A DNA stretch of 55,117 nucleotides from Methanosarcina sp. KYL-1 (GCF_024372725.1 NZ_VOUA01000026.1:1-55117); one strand, 5' to 3'; positions 16,558 through 26,851 are shown, counted from the first letter of the stretch. Notes: a model not told the origin generated them from the sequence alone. Numbers and translations are program-made.

Positions 16558-18138
16558 TTACAGCATACCTGTTGTCAAAACTTCCATATCTGTGGGAACT
16601 TTTGCGAGGTTTCCGATTTTAACCCCTACAAGATTCTTTATGGAGTTGCTGGAGGCGATATCAACAAGCCTCTGGGTAATAACTCCGTCAAAGACCACGC
16701 TTTTGACACTATCCCTGTAGGTCTTCAGCCTGCTTGCAAGGTCTCTGACTGCAATTTCTTCAATAACCTTATCTTCAGAGTCCAGGATCCTGGCGGTCAG
16801 GGTTCCTTTAAGGGCCTCAGCATGGGACCTGAACCTGGCAGCCTCCGGAGAAACTGCGCGGACTTCCGGAACACGGGCCGGAGCGGAAGATACTTTCACA
16901 GCCTCCCTTGGCTGGACTTTCACAGCCTCTCTTGGAGAGACCCTCACGGCTTCCCTTGGAGAAACTTTTACAGCCGAAACCTTTTCGACCTGAGGCTTGC
17001 CCCTGGGAACTTTTTCCGGAACGGGCTTTTCAACAGGAGGCCTGAATTCAACTTTTTCTGCCTGGAAGGGCTTTTCCGGAGCTGCTTCTTCCATTTCTTC
17101 TTCAGCATGCTCCTCATCATAGAGAGCCGACTTGGAAGAGACCCTGTGCACCTTGACTCTCTTGTGCAGCTTTTTCTCAGCAACCCGCGGAACAACTTCC
17201 GGTGCCCTCAATTTATTTCGCTTGGGAACACGTTCAGGAACACGTTCAGGAACACGTTCGGAAACACGTTCCATTCTGCCAGCGCTGACCTGCTCACTTT
17301 CCTTTTCCTGCATCCCATACTTCTCAATGATCTGTTCCACAGGAACTTTCCGGCGAAGGGCCCGGATAATTTCTTTCTGGACCAGGTCTTCCACACACTT
17401 GCCGTCAGGAGGCCGGGCAACATAGTCGATGTCTGCAACCTGCAGGAGTTCCCTGATAATGAGTTCTCCTCCCCTGTCCCCGTCCGTAAAAGCGGTTACG
17501 GTCTTCTTTTTCGTAAGTTCTGCAACTTCAGGGGGGATGTTTGTCCCGCCCACGCAGATAGTATTCTTGATTCCGTAGCGGAGCAGGTTCAGGATGTCAG
17601 CCCTGCCCTCCACAATAATAATGGCGTCCGAGTTGACCACGTTGGGCCCGCAGGGAATCCTGGACTTCCCATAGTAAGTAAGTTCGTCAACCCTCACGGA
17701 CTGCCGGACTTCCTCGGCAAGTTCCTGGGACTCCGGCACGGTATCGTCAAACATCTTGGTGAAGATGAGCTTTGCCCTGTCGATGATCCTCTTGCGCTTC
17801 ACAGCCCTTACGTCCTCAATCTGGAAAACCTCGATCTTGGCACTGCAGGGCCCCACCCTGTCAATGGTTTCCAGAGAAGCCGCAAGAATAGATGTCTCGA
17901 CCTTGTCAAGGCTGGAGGGGACAAAGATGTTCCCCTTTGTCTTTCCTGCCTTGGCGGTGACCATCACCTCGATCCTTCCGATCCTGCCGGTCTTCTGCAG
18001 GTCGCGCAGATCAAGATCTGCCCCAAGCAGCCCCTCAGTCTGCCCGAAAATTGCGCCGACGATATCAGGCCTTTCAATAACCCCATCGGCATTGATTTTG
18101 GAGTGGATGATATACTTCGTGGTATCCGTATTTTGCAT
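16558..18138 (-). CDS. dnaG: DNA primase-like protein DnaG (archaeal)
   Basis: A 526 aa archaeal DnaG. It carries a TOPRIM domain with [13 protein letters not shown] near residue 170 and DGDRGGE near 215, preceded by the conserved [20 protein letters not shown] opening. Archaeal DnaG has primase activity and also associates with the RNA exosome. The stretch from about 285 to 440 is low complexity, rich in Pro, Val, Lys and Glu, with repeated SPREAV units and RVPERVPE-like repeats. This may be a flexible linker that varies between strains. AAGGAG lies 7 nt before the ATG at 18138, so I rejected the longer frame to 18258. Confidence 0.9.
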   Translation of the reverse strand: MQNTDTTKYIIHSKINADGVIERPDIVGAIFGQTEGLLGADLDLRDLQKTGRIGRIEVMVTAKAGKTKGNIFVPSSLDKVETSILAASLETIDRVGPCSAKIEVFQIEDVRAVKRKRIIDRAKLIFTKMFDDTVPESQELAEEVRQSVRVDELTYYGKSRIPCGPNVVNSDAIIIVEGRADILNLLRYGIKNTICVGGTNIPPEVAELTKKKTVTAFTDGDRGGELIIRELLQVADIDYVARPPDGKCVEDLVQKEIIRALRRKVPVEQIIEKYGMQEKESEQVSAGRMERVSERVPERVPERVPKRNKLRAPEVVPRVAEKKLHKRVKVHRVSSKSALYDEEHAEEEMEEAAPEKPFQAEKVEFRPPVEKPVPEKVPRGKPQVEKVSAVKVSPREAVRVSPREAVKVQPREAVKVSSAPARVPEVRAVSPEAARFRSHAEALKGTLTARILDSEDKVIEEIAVRDLASRLKTYRDSVKSVVFDGVITQRLVDIASSNSIKNLVGVKIGNLAKVPTDMEVLTTGML

Positions 18139-18304
18139 ATGAATTCTCCTTGGACTCTTGTGAAAGAATTTATCGTGAATGATTTTTGAATGATTTTCTT
18201 TGAGATTTTTGAATGATTTTACCGGGATTGGTTTTACGTGTTTAATATTCTCGAACAACCCGGGTATAGTCTTCCGGGGGTCTGGCTTTCGATTGGAAAT
18301 ATCA

Positions 18305-18543
18305 ACTTCAAGGCAGCTTGAAGTACAAACCTAACCCTATTCCGGAACCCGTAAAGCGCCAGGTAATGCAAAAATAGTAGAAATCAGATTTATCAGGCCC
18401 TGGCAAAGGAATAAACCCTTTAAGCGGCAGATTTATAGAATCGAAGATATCTAACGACCGGGAAAGTAAATCCCGAATCTGCCGACAAATGTCCATATTG
18501 CCTATGACAGCAGGTAGTCCGGCTGACTGCCCCGGACTGCTGT
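18305..18543. ncRNA. Candidate structured RNA
   Basis: Several stems lie close together. Stem A is a perfect 8 bp hairpin with a GCAG loop (18305-18324). Stem B pairs GCCAGG (18358-18363) with CCTGGC (18399-18404). Stem D pairs CGGCAGATT (18425-18433) with AATCTGCCG (18476-18484) and encloses CGGGA-7 nt-TCCCG (18459-18475), contiguous with its 3' strand. Stem E is a long hairpin at 18507-18543. The stretch is richer in G+C than its surroundings, which in this genome is typical of constrained RNA. Palindromic stems leave the strand undecided, and I see no strong promoter. I cannot match it to RNase P or SRP RNA. Confidence 0.4.
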
Positions 18544-19664
18544 TATTGGGTGAAACCTTTTTTATCTGTGGAGAACTCCGGTCCTGCTACAGACACGGGT
18601 TAAAGCTCTTAAAGATAAAGCTGTTCCTGACTTTCGACTCAGCAGTAGAAAGCAGCACCTGCCGTGTTCCGGAGGTTTCTGCACCTGCCCGAAAAAGTCC
18701 TTGCCCAACAAAAGCTCTGTATTAAGAACCCTGAAATTAGTTTCTCAGAGCCCAAAGTCAAGTTTTTCTTATGTATATCATTCAATGCAGGATAATACTG
18801 AAACACTGAAATTTCCAGAAATGCCCCCCAGGATCGGGGTACTTTCCGGCACAAGCAGCCAAACGATGCCAGGCGCCTTATTCCCCTAAACAAGGAACTC
18901 TCAAATGATAAGTGGTAAAGCAATAAATGAACATGTATCAGGTTTATTAGAACGTGCACCGATTTGACTTGTGGTTGATGATGCAATGAATTCTTATATT
19001 TTTACATTGAATGATGTACTGCCCTGCGTACGGTGAATTTGTGTAAATCTGAAATTTCTATTAAATTTGCACTTTAATTTGAATTCTTTGAATTCAGCTG
19101 TATCTAATTCAGCTATTTGTTAGCTTTACGAATCCCGTGATGATGAATGGATAAAGTTGTTAATTTATGATATGACCTGACAAAACAGTACCCGCCCGAC
19201 TTCAAAGGAAGTGCGGCAAACTCGGGACCCTGTATGCCATATTTTTAATTTCATATGACTAATGCCTGCTGGCTTTAAGAACTTTGTGGTAATTTAAATA
19301 GTTCCGCCAGACCCAAATTTTTGCCTCTTCCCGACTCTTAACCGGGAACTGAAAACCTCCGGAAACTGTAGAAGATTTGAAGGAAAAAGAGCCAGGCACC
19401 GAAAAATTTAGAAAAGTATAAATAAAACATAAGAGTTTTAACATTTTGAACGGGCGAGACTTACACACTATTTTTGTGCACTAACCCCCCCACTCCCAAA
19501 CTCGTCCGTTCGACTAATACTGCTTCTAGCAAGAACTTTTTTATTACTATAAACAAAAAAATGTAGTTTAATCGGCAAAAGGTATGCATAAACATACAAA
19601 AAATATTTTTTGTGTCTTACGAAGTAATACTTTGTGAAACAAATTTACTGAAATCGTTTTACTA

Positions 19665-19769
19665 AAATTGATTGATTGAAATTGATTGATTGAAATTGAT
19701 TGATTGATTGAAATTGATTGATTGATTGAAATTGATTGATTGATTGAAATTGATTGATTGAAATTGATT
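19665..19769. repeat. ATTGATTGA tandem repeat
   Basis: Alternating 4 bp (ATTG) and 9 bp (GAAATTGATT) units run for about 105 bp, ending 90 bp before the flavoprotein gene. The structure suggests slippage and may differ in length between strains. Confidence 0.8.
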
Positions 19770-19858
19770 TTTGGATTAATCCCACAAAAATACCGGTAGA
19801 GAATCCTTGCCGTCCTTTTAAAAAGCCTATAATATGACCTGATTCAATTATACAGGGC

Positions 19859-21298
19859 ATGGGAAGCGAGTTTGGCTCACAAAATACCGAAAACAAAAAA
19901 ATCCAGATCAAAAGTATTAAGGCTGCAGCAGAAGTCCCGGAAAAAACTCCAGTAAAAGTTATTATTATTGGAGGCGGAGCCTGTGGAATGGCGGTTGCCA
20001 CCAAGGTCCGAAGGCAGAGTAATTTTGAAATAACAGTGCTTTCCAGGGACTCCCATACCGCCTACAGCCACTGCGGAATTCCCTTTGTCCTGGGCCGGGA
20101 AATCGAGAGTTTTGAAAGGCTTGTTGTAAAGCCCTCAGACTTTTTTAAGAAAAACAGGATTAATGTCCAGCTCAACAGTGAAGTCCGGGAAATAGACCTG
20201 GCTTCAAAGGCTGTACGGACCCGAGACGGGACCTATCCCTTTGACAAATTGGTCATTGCTACCGGGAGCCTACCCCTTGTGCCGCGAAAAAGCCAGGCAA
20301 ACATTCTCCCTTACGGCGTTTTTACCCTGAGAAGCCTGGCTGACGGGATACTTTTCGGAAAAGCCCTAGAAAAAGCAGAAAAGGTCTGCATCATAGGGGG
20401 GGGGACGATAGGGGTCGAATGTGCCGCGGCCCTGGCGAAGCGGAAGATCGGCACTGTGCTTGTAACCAGGAGCAAAAACCTCCTGTCCCGCCAGCTTGAC
20501 CCGGATATGGCAGCAATTGTCCGGGAACATCTGGAAGCCCTGGGAGTGGAGATCATTTCAGGGGAACCCGTGGTCTTCCCTGAAGAGTTCAGGAAAGAAA
20601 AAACCGTACGTGTCGGGGACAGGCAGGTTCAGGCTGATCTCGTGCTCCTGGCAAGCGGGGCAAAACCCGAAACCGGCCTGGCCAGGGATGCAGGGATCGA
20701 AATAGGGACAGCCGGAGGAATCATTGTAAACGAAAAGCTCCAGGTAAAGGCAGGAGCAGGATTCCTCCCCCACGTGTATGCAGGCGGGGAATGCGCAGAG
20801 GTTACAGACCTCATAACAGGAAAACACAGGCTCAGCCAGCTGGGCACCACCGCCCGGAGAATGGCGGATGTGATCGGGGACAACATCACAGGGACTGAAG
20901 CAACCTTCGGGCCCCTGGCAGATCCCTGGGTAGCCGTAATCGGAAGCCTGCAGTTCGGAGGGGTTGGGCTTAGCACCGGGGAGGCTGAGAGGCAAGGGAT
21001 AAAAGTTGTCACAGGTTTTTCCCGGGGGCGAACACGGGCTTCCTATTACCCGGGACGAAAAGACCTCTACATCAAACTCATTTTCAGGGACAACTGCCTT
21101 GCAGGGGCACAGCTGGCCGGCGGGGAAGGAGTGAAGGAAAGGATTGACGCCCTCTCCCTCGCGGTCAGGAAAAAAGCTACGGTGCAGGAACTCCTGGACC
21201 TGGAAACCTGCTATGCTCCCCCCGTTTCCATGCTTGTGGACCCCCTCTACCCTGCAGTAAAAGCCGCTTTCAAAAACATGCAGAAAAAGGGAGATTAA
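19859..21298 (+). CDS. FAD/NAD(P)-dependent disulfide oxidoreductase (CoA-disulfide reductase/NADH oxidase-like)
   Basis: A 479 aa pyridine-nucleotide disulfide oxidoreductase. The FAD-binding VIIIGGGACGMAVA is near residue 35, the NAD(P)-binding VCIIGGGTIGVECA near 180, and the FAD site VYAGGECAE near 305. The single redox cysteine lies in YSHCGIPF near residue 75, as in CoA-disulfide reductases and NADH oxidases with one active-site Cys, not a CxxxxC pair. A dimerisation domain follows. About 30 extra residues precede the first Rossmann strand, so the start may lie further downstream, although AGGGC sits just before this ATG. Physiological substrate (CoA disulfide, oxygen, polysulfide) is not decided. 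Confidence 0.8.
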   Translation: MGSEFGSQNTENKKIQIKSIKAAAEVPEKTPVKVIIIGGGACGMAVATKVRRQSNFEITVLSRDSHTAYSHCGIPFVLGREIESFERLVVKPSDFFKKNRINVQLNSEVREIDLASKAVRTRDGTYPFDKLVIATGSLPLVPRKSQANILPYGVFTLRSLADGILFGKALEKAEKVCIIGGGTIGVECAAALAKRKIGTVLVTRSKNLLSRQLDPDMAAIVREHLEALGVEIISGEPVVFPEEFRKEKTVRVGDRQVQADLVLLASGAKPETGLARDAGIEIGTAGGIIVNEKLQVKAGAGFLPHVYAGGECAEVTDLITGKHRLSQLGTTARRMADVIGDNITGTEATFGPLADPWVAVIGSLQFGGVGLSTGEAERQGIKVVTGFSRGRTRASYYPGRKDLYIKLIFRDNCLAGAQLAGGEGVKERIDALSLAVRKKATVQELLDLETCYAPPVSMLVDPLYPAVKAAFKNMQKKGD

Positions 21299-21403
21299 TA
21301 CGAAAAATACGAGAACAACAAAAATAATACAGGGTAAAGCAGGGAAATAAAAGATAATAGAAAGTAATACAGGATAATAAAGGGTAATACAGGGGGAAGA
21401 AAG

Positions 21404-22429
21404 ATGATGGAAATCGACGGCTCTTACGGGGAAGGCGGAGGGCAGCTTGTCAGGACCGCAGTGGCCCTTTCCGCAGTCACGGGAAAAGCTGTAAAGATCA
21501 GGAATATCAGAAAAAACCGCCCCAATCCCGGCCTGAAGCAGCAGCATATGAAAGCCCTGGAAACCGCAGCCAGGATCTGCGAGGCCCGGGTCTCGGGGCT
21601 TTTTCCGGGCTCCACGGAATTTTCCTTTGCTCCAGTGGAAATAAGGGGGGGCAAATACGACGTTGACATAGGGACCGCAGGAAGTATTACCCTGCTCCTC
21701 CAGTGCCTGATGCCGGCCCTGCCCTTTGCAAAAGAGAAGGTCGAACTCAGGGTGAGAGGGGGGACGGACGTGGCCTGGTCCCCGACCATTGACTACCTCC
21801 GGCACGTAACTTTTCCGGCTCTTGAGCAGATGGGCTATTCAGGCAGGGTTACCCTGAAAGAGCGCGGTTACTACCCGAAAGGAGGGGGAACGGTCTCTGC
21901 CTCCTTTGAACCCTGTAAACTCCGGGGTTTTCACTTCAGAAAAGAAGAAATAAGGACAGGAGAAGCCCCGAAGGAAGGAGCAGGAATTCACGGGGTTTCT
22001 CATGCTTCAAACCTCCCGCCCCATGTGCCCTCCCGCCAGGCCGAAGCTGCCAGGGACAGGCTCCTTGAAGAAGGCTATCCCGCAGAAATGGAAATCCAGT
22101 GCCTTGAAGCTTTTTCCACCGGAAGCGGGATCACCCTCTGGTCAGGCTATTACGGGGGCAGCGCCCTGGGAAAGAAAGGGCTTCCTGCCGAAAAGGTGGG
22201 CCGGCAAGCCGCAGAGGAAATCCTCCCGGAACTCAGGGCAGGTGCCGCGGTGGATGTGCACCTGGCAGACCAGCTTATACCCTACATGGCCCTGGCCGGA
22301 AACAGTTCCTATACTGTCCGCGAACTTTCCCTGCATGCAGCAACAAACATCTGGGTTACGGAACAGATTCTGGGAGTGAAATTCAGGGTAGAGGAAAAAG
22401 AAGGTCTCTTCGAGGTTTCGGTGGACTGA
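21404..22429 (+). CDS. rtcA: RNA 3'-terminal phosphate cyclase
   Basis: A 341 aa enzyme that converts RNA 3'-phosphate ends to 2',3'-cyclic phosphates using ATP. The family opening DGSYGEGGGQLVRTA is at residues 4-18. It is followed by RPNPGLKQQHM near 41, GGTDVAWSPT near 115 and VDVHLADQLIPYMALAG near 285. GGGGGAAG precedes two adjacent ATG codons, so translation may begin at 21404 or 21407. It converges on kptA, another RNA-end enzyme. Confidence 0.92.
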   Translation: MMEIDGSYGEGGGQLVRTAVALSAVTGKAVKIRNIRKNRPNPGLKQQHMKALETAARICEARVSGLFPGSTEFSFAPVEIRGGKYDVDIGTAGSITLLLQCLMPALPFAKEKVELRVRGGTDVAWSPTIDYLRHVTFPALEQMGYSGRVTLKERGYYPKGGGTVSASFEPCKLRGFHFRKEEIRTGEAPKEGAGIHGVSHASNLPPHVPSRQAEAARDRLLEEGYPAEMEIQCLEAFSTGSGITLWSGYYGGSALGKKGLPAEKVGRQAAEEILPELRAGAAVDVHLADQLIPYMALAGNSSYTVRELSLHAATNIWVTEQILGVKFRVEEKEGLFEVSVD

Positions 22430-22605
22430 ACCGACGGAAAGAAACCGGAATAAACAGGAAAGAAAAAAAGAAGAAAAAGTGAAAAATAATCCGAAAAACG
22501 GGAAAAGAAAAACGGGAAAAAATAATCCGAAAAATGGGAAAAATAACAGAAGAGAAGTAATGTAAGAAAAGTAATGTTAGAGAGCCGGAAAAAAGCCCTC
22601 AAAAA

Positions 22606-23229
22606 TTAATCCTCGACGACAAACAGGTACTCTGGAGGGATTTTTTCCGCAAGTACGATGTAGTCGGTTGCAAGCTTCAGGGAGAGCCCGTCCGTCCTGG
22701 CTTTCTGAGCATCGATTTGCAGGATCACGGGACTTTCAGTGTGGACCAGAGCCACTTCCGCTGCCTTTTCATAGGAAGTGCTGAGGTGAACATAGCGCTG
22801 CTTGATCGGGAAAATCCCGTTTTCCAGCAGGACATCAACCTCTTCGGGGCTTGCCCCGTAGTACACATAGGGAAAGTCGCTTTCCCGGTAGTCAAGGTCA
22901 ACATTGACGGAATGCCCGTAGCGAGCTCTGATCAGGCGGCCCCTTATCTCATACCTCCCCTTTTCATCGGATTCCACAAGGGCGTACAGGTGTTCCTTCC
23001 TCATCCACCTGTAGCGGTTTTTCATAACATCACAAAGAGCATTCAGGTCCACCCAGCCGCACTCGTCCATTTCAACTCCCGCAGATGCCGGGAAATGCCG
23101 GAGGCTACCTGACACAAACCTGCCGAGCTTCTCCTCCCTGACGTCATCCAGCACGTACCTGCCAGGGTGTTCACACTGCGGACAGCTGCCACCTCTAAAA
23201 TAGCCGTGCTCAGTGCATTGTCGAATCAT
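22606..23229 (-). CDS. kptA: RNA 2'-phosphotransferase (Tpt1/KptA)
   Basis: A 207 aa enzyme that removes a 2'-phosphate from RNA using NAD+, known from yeast tRNA splicing and widely kept in archaea. The N-terminus has a zinc ribbon (CTEHGYFRGGSCPQC). The catalytic part follows, with LRHFP near 45, W-x-DLNAL near 60, IRARYGHSV near 100, YVHLSTSYEKA near 148 and a C-terminal DGLSL. Start 23229 was chosen because a TATA-like AGTATATTTA ends just before the alternative ATG at 23259, which would place transcription start after that codon. The protein is convergent with rtcA. Confidence 0.88.
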   Translation of the reverse strand: MIRQCTEHGYFRGGSCPQCEHPGRYVLDDVREEKLGRFVSGSLRHFPASAGVEMDECGWVDLNALCDVMKNRYRWMRKEHLYALVESDEKGRYEIRGRLIRARYGHSVNVDLDYRESDFPYVYYGASPEEVDVLLENGIFPIKQRYVHLSTSYEKAAEVALVHTESPVILQIDAQKARTDGLSLKLATDYIVLAEKIPPEYLFVVED

Positions 23230-23365
23230 AGTATCATGTACATAATGAAACCTAACCATAAATATACTTTGTTAAAAGGATGCAGGGGAAAATCCTGCCC
23301 TCTTGAGTCCTGACTGGAGTTCCGCCTGGAGTCCTGACTGAAGCCCTGACTGAAGCCCTGACTTT

Positions 23366-24481
23366 TCAACTCTCTTTTTTGCGGGCAGCCCTACCGAACA
23401 CTTTGAAAAGCAAGAAGCCCAGGATAGAAGAGAGGGCAGCCCCTAACATTGTTGCTTCAAAGCCGAAGCTCTGGGAAAAGAAACCTCCTAGCAGGGCCCC
23501 GGCAACCCCTGCCGCCCCGATCATGGAGTTGATAAGGCCCGCTGCCGTGGCTTTGTCCGGGTTTAATTCCACAACCCGCCGCGTGGAGCCTACGTAGAGG
23601 AAGGACCAGGAACAGGCAATTACGAACATCCCCGGGATGATGTAAAGGTATGTAGGGGCAAAGATGTAGCTGACAAAGCCGACTACGGAAAGCAGGTAGC
23701 CTGCCCGGATCAGCTTCTCGTTTTCTACCGAATCAAGCCTGCGCATAATCAGGAACTGGACAGCCGGGTTGATGGCATAGATCAGCCCGATCCAGAAATC
23801 GCTTGCTCCGAGCTGCCTGAGATAGAGAGGAAAAATCGTCCAGACCCCCACAGCTCCCGTATGCCGCAGGAAAAGGGAAAAATAAGTCCCGGAGTTTCTA
23901 AGCAGGGTGTCCAGGGAAAAGTAGGGAACATTCAGCTGCGGCTTTTCAATGTCTTTGAGCCACAAAATCTGCAGGAAACAGAATACGTAGAAAAGGGACG
24001 ACAGCAGGAAAAGCAGGTCCATGTGTTCTCCGATCACCCCTGCCACGAAAAAGCCCGCCATCCAGCCCAGGGAACCCAGGGAGATGAACCTGCCCAGGCT
24101 CTGCTTCTGGTAATGCACATAGGCTATAAGGGCTCCCGGAAAAATCCCCACACTGAACCCCGTAAGGGCCCTTGCCAGCGTGAGGGAGAGAGGGTCGAGC
24201 GCAAAGACTTGAAGGAAGAAGGATAAAGCTGCAAATCCGAACCCGAAGATGAGCACGGTGCGCAGGTGGTGGAGGTCGGCAAGCCTCCCGAAAATGAAGG
24301 AAGAGAGCAGGGTTGTTGCAGAGTAGATGCCCACAATAAACCCTATCTCGATATAGGAAGCTCCAAGGGACCCGGCAAAAACAGGAATGAAAAGCAGGGA
24401 CAGCACATTCGCCATGTTTGAGAGAAATTGTACGTTATTTATCCGCATCAAGCCGATCAGCACCTGAAGAGCATGGGGCAT
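23366..24481 (-). CDS. Major facilitator superfamily transporter
   Basis: A 371 aa polytopic membrane protein with about 12 predicted helices. MFS loop signatures are GRLADLHHLRTVLIFG near residue 65 and LTGFSVGIFPGALIAYVHYQ near 110. It is shorter than most MFS permeases, whose usual size is about 400 residues. No neighbour indicates the substrate. Confidence 0.75.
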   Translation of the reverse strand: MPHALQVLIGLMRINNVQFLSNMANVLSLLFIPVFAGSLGASYIEIGFIVGIYSATTLLSSFIFGRLADLHHLRTVLIFGFGFAALSFFLQVFALDPLSLTLARALTGFSVGIFPGALIAYVHYQKQSLGRFISLGSLGWMAGFFVAGVIGEHMDLLFLLSSLFYVFCFLQILWLKDIEKPQLNVPYFSLDTLLRNSGTYFSLFLRHTGAVGVWTIFPLYLRQLGASDFWIGLIYAINPAVQFLIMRRLDSVENEKLIRAGYLLSVVGFVSYIFAPTYLYIIPGMFVIACSWSFLYVGSTRRVVELNPDKATAAGLINSMIGAAGVAGALLGGFFSQSFGFEATMLGAALSSILGFLLFKVFGRAARKKES

Positions 24482-25046
24482 AGGTTATTATATTTTTTCC
24501 TATATGTTGAACGCAAAAAATAGTTTCACCCAGCATGCGGTAGTCTTTAGTAGGACGCATCTCATACCGTAGCGGTAGATCTCCGGGAAGAAAACCCAAA
24601 CTTCATTTCAGGATGAGCTCAATTTCAGGAAGGGCTCAAATACAAAAAAGAGAACTTACAAAGAGAAATTCGCAGATAATATTTAACTACGATAATAACT
24701 ACGATAATACAGAACTTACCAAATAATATTACCAAATAATATTTAATTAAGATAATCGAGAACTTTTAATTACTATAATAAGAACTTACCAAATAATATT
24801 TAATTTACTGAACCATTCTTATTATCCATTCCTTGCAGGGCCTGCCGCACATTTCCTGCAAAACACAGCATACAGGAATATTGCATATACATATAACAAA
24901 TACCCGAAAAATAAATGCCAGAAAAGGCTTTTAGAACAGGCTTTTGATACACTACGCTTACACTAATAATTATACATTGTCATGCTTGATAACTGTAATT
25001 TGTCATGCCGGGACAGGATTTTAAAAGCAAGCATTGAGGGAACACC
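24482..25046. other. AT-rich gap upstream of rpa1
   Basis: Repeats of CTTACCAAATAATATTTAAT lie between about 24714 and 24808. A TTGTCATGC unit occurs twice (24977 and 25001 regions) just upstream of rpa1 and could be a regulator half-site pair. No gene is seen. Confidence 0.45.
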
Positions 25047-26504
25047 ATGACCGATATTGACGCGATCTATGAAAAGCTCAGCCACGCCATCAGCAAAGAA
25101 GATTTCCTGCAGCGCATCCAGGAAAAAGTTGAGAACATGGGAGGGCTCTGCGACGAAGCAATGGCTGCCATGCTGGTTGCTAACGAACTGGGCTTCTCGG
25201 ACGTAGGCCGGGACAGCGTGAAAATTGAGAATATCACAGCCGGAAGCGGGAATGTTAACTTTGTTGCCAGGGTCATTTCCGCTTTTGAACCAAGGGAGTT
25301 TACCCGAAATGACGGGACCACCGGAAGGGTCGGAAACCTGATGGTTGGAGACGAGACCGGAAAAATCAGGGTGACCCTCTGGGACAACATGGCAGACCTG
25401 ATTAAATCCGGAAAAATCAAGATAGGCCAGACCGTCCAGATCAGCGGGTATGCAAAACAGGGCTATTCCGGGGTCGAGGTCAATATCGGAAACAACGGGG
25501 TCCTGGCAGAAAGTGAGGAGGAGATTGAGGAGGTGGCCGCAAGCTCCCAGCAGATAAAGGATATCAAGGACGGCATGGGTGACCTGAACCTCACGGGAAA
25601 AGTCCTGGAAATTTCAGAAATCCGGACCTTCCAGCGCAAAGACGGGACTGCCGGGAAAGTAGGAAACCTCCTGCTCGGAGACGCCACAGGCACAATTAGG
25701 GTGACTCTCTGGGATGAGAAGACTGACTTTTTAAGTGAAGTAGACTACGGAGACACCGTGGAGGTTATCAACGGCTACGCCCGGGAAAACGCTTTCAGCC
25801 AGAAAGTGGAAATGCAGATCGGAAACCGGGGTTTGATCCGGAAAAGTGAAAAAGAGATCGAATACGAAGAGGAGTTCACCCCTATCGAAGACATTACACC
25901 TGAAATGAACGATATCAACGTCTCGGGAAGAGTGCTGGACATTTCGGAGGTGAGGACTTTCGAGAAAAAAGACGGGTCTCCCGGAAGGGTCGGAAACCTC
26001 CTGCTCGGGGATGGCACGGGTAAGATAAGGGTAACCCTCTGGGATGAAAAGACTGATTTCCTGGACGAGACGGACTTTGACGAGACCGTAGAAATCCTCC
26101 ATGCCTATGCCCGGGAAAACGCTTTCAGCCAGCAGGTAGAACTGAACCTTGGAGCCAGGGGAGTAGTCCGGAAGAGCGAAAAAGCAGTCGAATACAGGGA
26201 AAAGTTCACGGACATTGCCAGCATAGTTCCCGGAGAAAGCTATTCAGTCCAGGGGAAGGTCTCCGACCTCGGAGAACTCCGGGAGTTCGAACGGGAAGAT
26301 GGGACCGAAAGCGTGGTTGCAAACCTCGAACTCACAGACGAGACAGCAAGCATCCGTATAACCCTCTGGGGAGAACAGGCTTACGTTATCGAGGACCTGG
26401 ACATCGATTCCGAAATCCAGATCATTGACGCCTATGCAAAGTACGGCCTTAATGAGGAAATAGAACTGAGCGTGGGAAACCGGAGCAGAGTGATCATCCT
26501 TTGA
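25047..26504 (+). CDS. rpa1: Replication protein A with four OB folds (RPA1)
   Basis: A 485 aa single-stranded DNA-binding protein. Four OB folds are visible as repeated units carrying F-x-R-x-DGT/S-x-G-x-VGNL-x-GD-x-TG-x-IRVTLWD. They begin near residues 70, 180, 290 and 395, and the last one is more divergent (ESVVANLELTDETASIRITLWGE). This architecture matches the four-OB RPA1 of Methanosarcina. No C-terminal zinc finger is present, unlike the companion RPA2/3 type. GAGGG lies 6 nt before the ATG. The stop codon is inside a duplicated 18 bp unit (26495-26530). Confidence 0.9.
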   Translation: MTDIDAIYEKLSHAISKEDFLQRIQEKVENMGGLCDEAMAAMLVANELGFSDVGRDSVKIENITAGSGNVNFVARVISAFEPREFTRNDGTTGRVGNLMVGDETGKIRVTLWDNMADLIKSGKIKIGQTVQISGYAKQGYSGVEVNIGNNGVLAESEEEIEEVAASSQQIKDIKDGMGDLNLTGKVLEISEIRTFQRKDGTAGKVGNLLLGDATGTIRVTLWDEKTDFLSEVDYGDTVEVINGYARENAFSQKVEMQIGNRGLIRKSEKEIEYEEEFTPIEDITPEMNDINVSGRVLDISEVRTFEKKDGSPGRVGNLLLGDGTGKIRVTLWDEKTDFLDETDFDETVEILHAYARENAFSQQVELNLGARGVVRKSEKAVEYREKFTDIASIVPGESYSVQGKVSDLGELREFEREDGTESVVANLELTDETASIRITLWGEQAYVIEDLDIDSEIQIIDAYAKYGLNEEIELSVGNRSRVIIL

Positions 26505-26530
26505 TCATTCTCCATCCTTTGATCATTCTC
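26495..26530. repeat. 18 bp direct repeat across the rpa1 stop
   Basis: CATCCTTTGATCATTCTC occurs twice head to tail. The rpa1 TGA (26502-26504) is in the first unit. Pyrimidine-rich ATTTCATCTCCAATTTTATG-like units continue to about 26640. Confidence 0.85.
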
Positions 26531-26683
26531 TGATTTCTTATCCGATTTTCTGTTTTATTTCATCTCCAATTTTATGTTTTATTTCATCTCCAATTTTATG
26601 TTTTATTTCTTATCCAATTTTCTGCTTTCTTTTTATTTCATTGCCCATTTCTCCGTTTATTCATAAAATAATTTGGGACGGAA

Positions 26684-26705
26684 TTCCAGTGGAAACGAGG
26701 GGGTT
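26684..26705 (+). other. ORB-like element near rpa1 (1)
   Basis: Origin-recognition-box-like sequence: core TTCCAGTGGAAAC, then a purine spacer and GGGGGTT. The dyad core followed by a G-stretch is the mini-ORB layout bound by archaeal Orc1/Cdc6. It shares a further TCTGAAAAATTTCC downstream with the next element. Confidence 0.7.
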
Positions 26706-26851
26706 CTGAAAAATTTCCCGGCGAGAAATCAATAGCATAGAAAATATAATTATAGGCATATATCTATAGCTATTTTATAGCTTTTTACATATTATGTTTT
26801 TACCTGATATTCGGCCTTTTCTCAAAATATATACCTATTCTCAGCAAAAAC

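Larger units (their letters stand above)
18139..19858. other. 1.7 kb gap without protein genes
   Basis: It includes the dnaG leader with repeats of AAATCATTCA (about 18175-18215), the hairpin-rich block listed separately (18305-18543), a featureless AT-rich stretch (18750-19640) and an ATTGATTGA repeat (19665-19769). I looked for tRNA, box C/D and H/ACA signatures and found none convincing. Confidence 0.5.

Noticed and set aside
18420-18490. Possible H/ACA RNA (stem followed by GACA)
   Set aside because: The internal loop has no unpaired 3' side, so there is no normal pseudouridylation pocket, and no kink-turn is seen.
19136-19187. Possible box C/D RNA (GTGATGA ... CTGA)
   Set aside because: Spacing between the C-like and D-like boxes lacks proper internal D'/C' boxes and terminal pairing.
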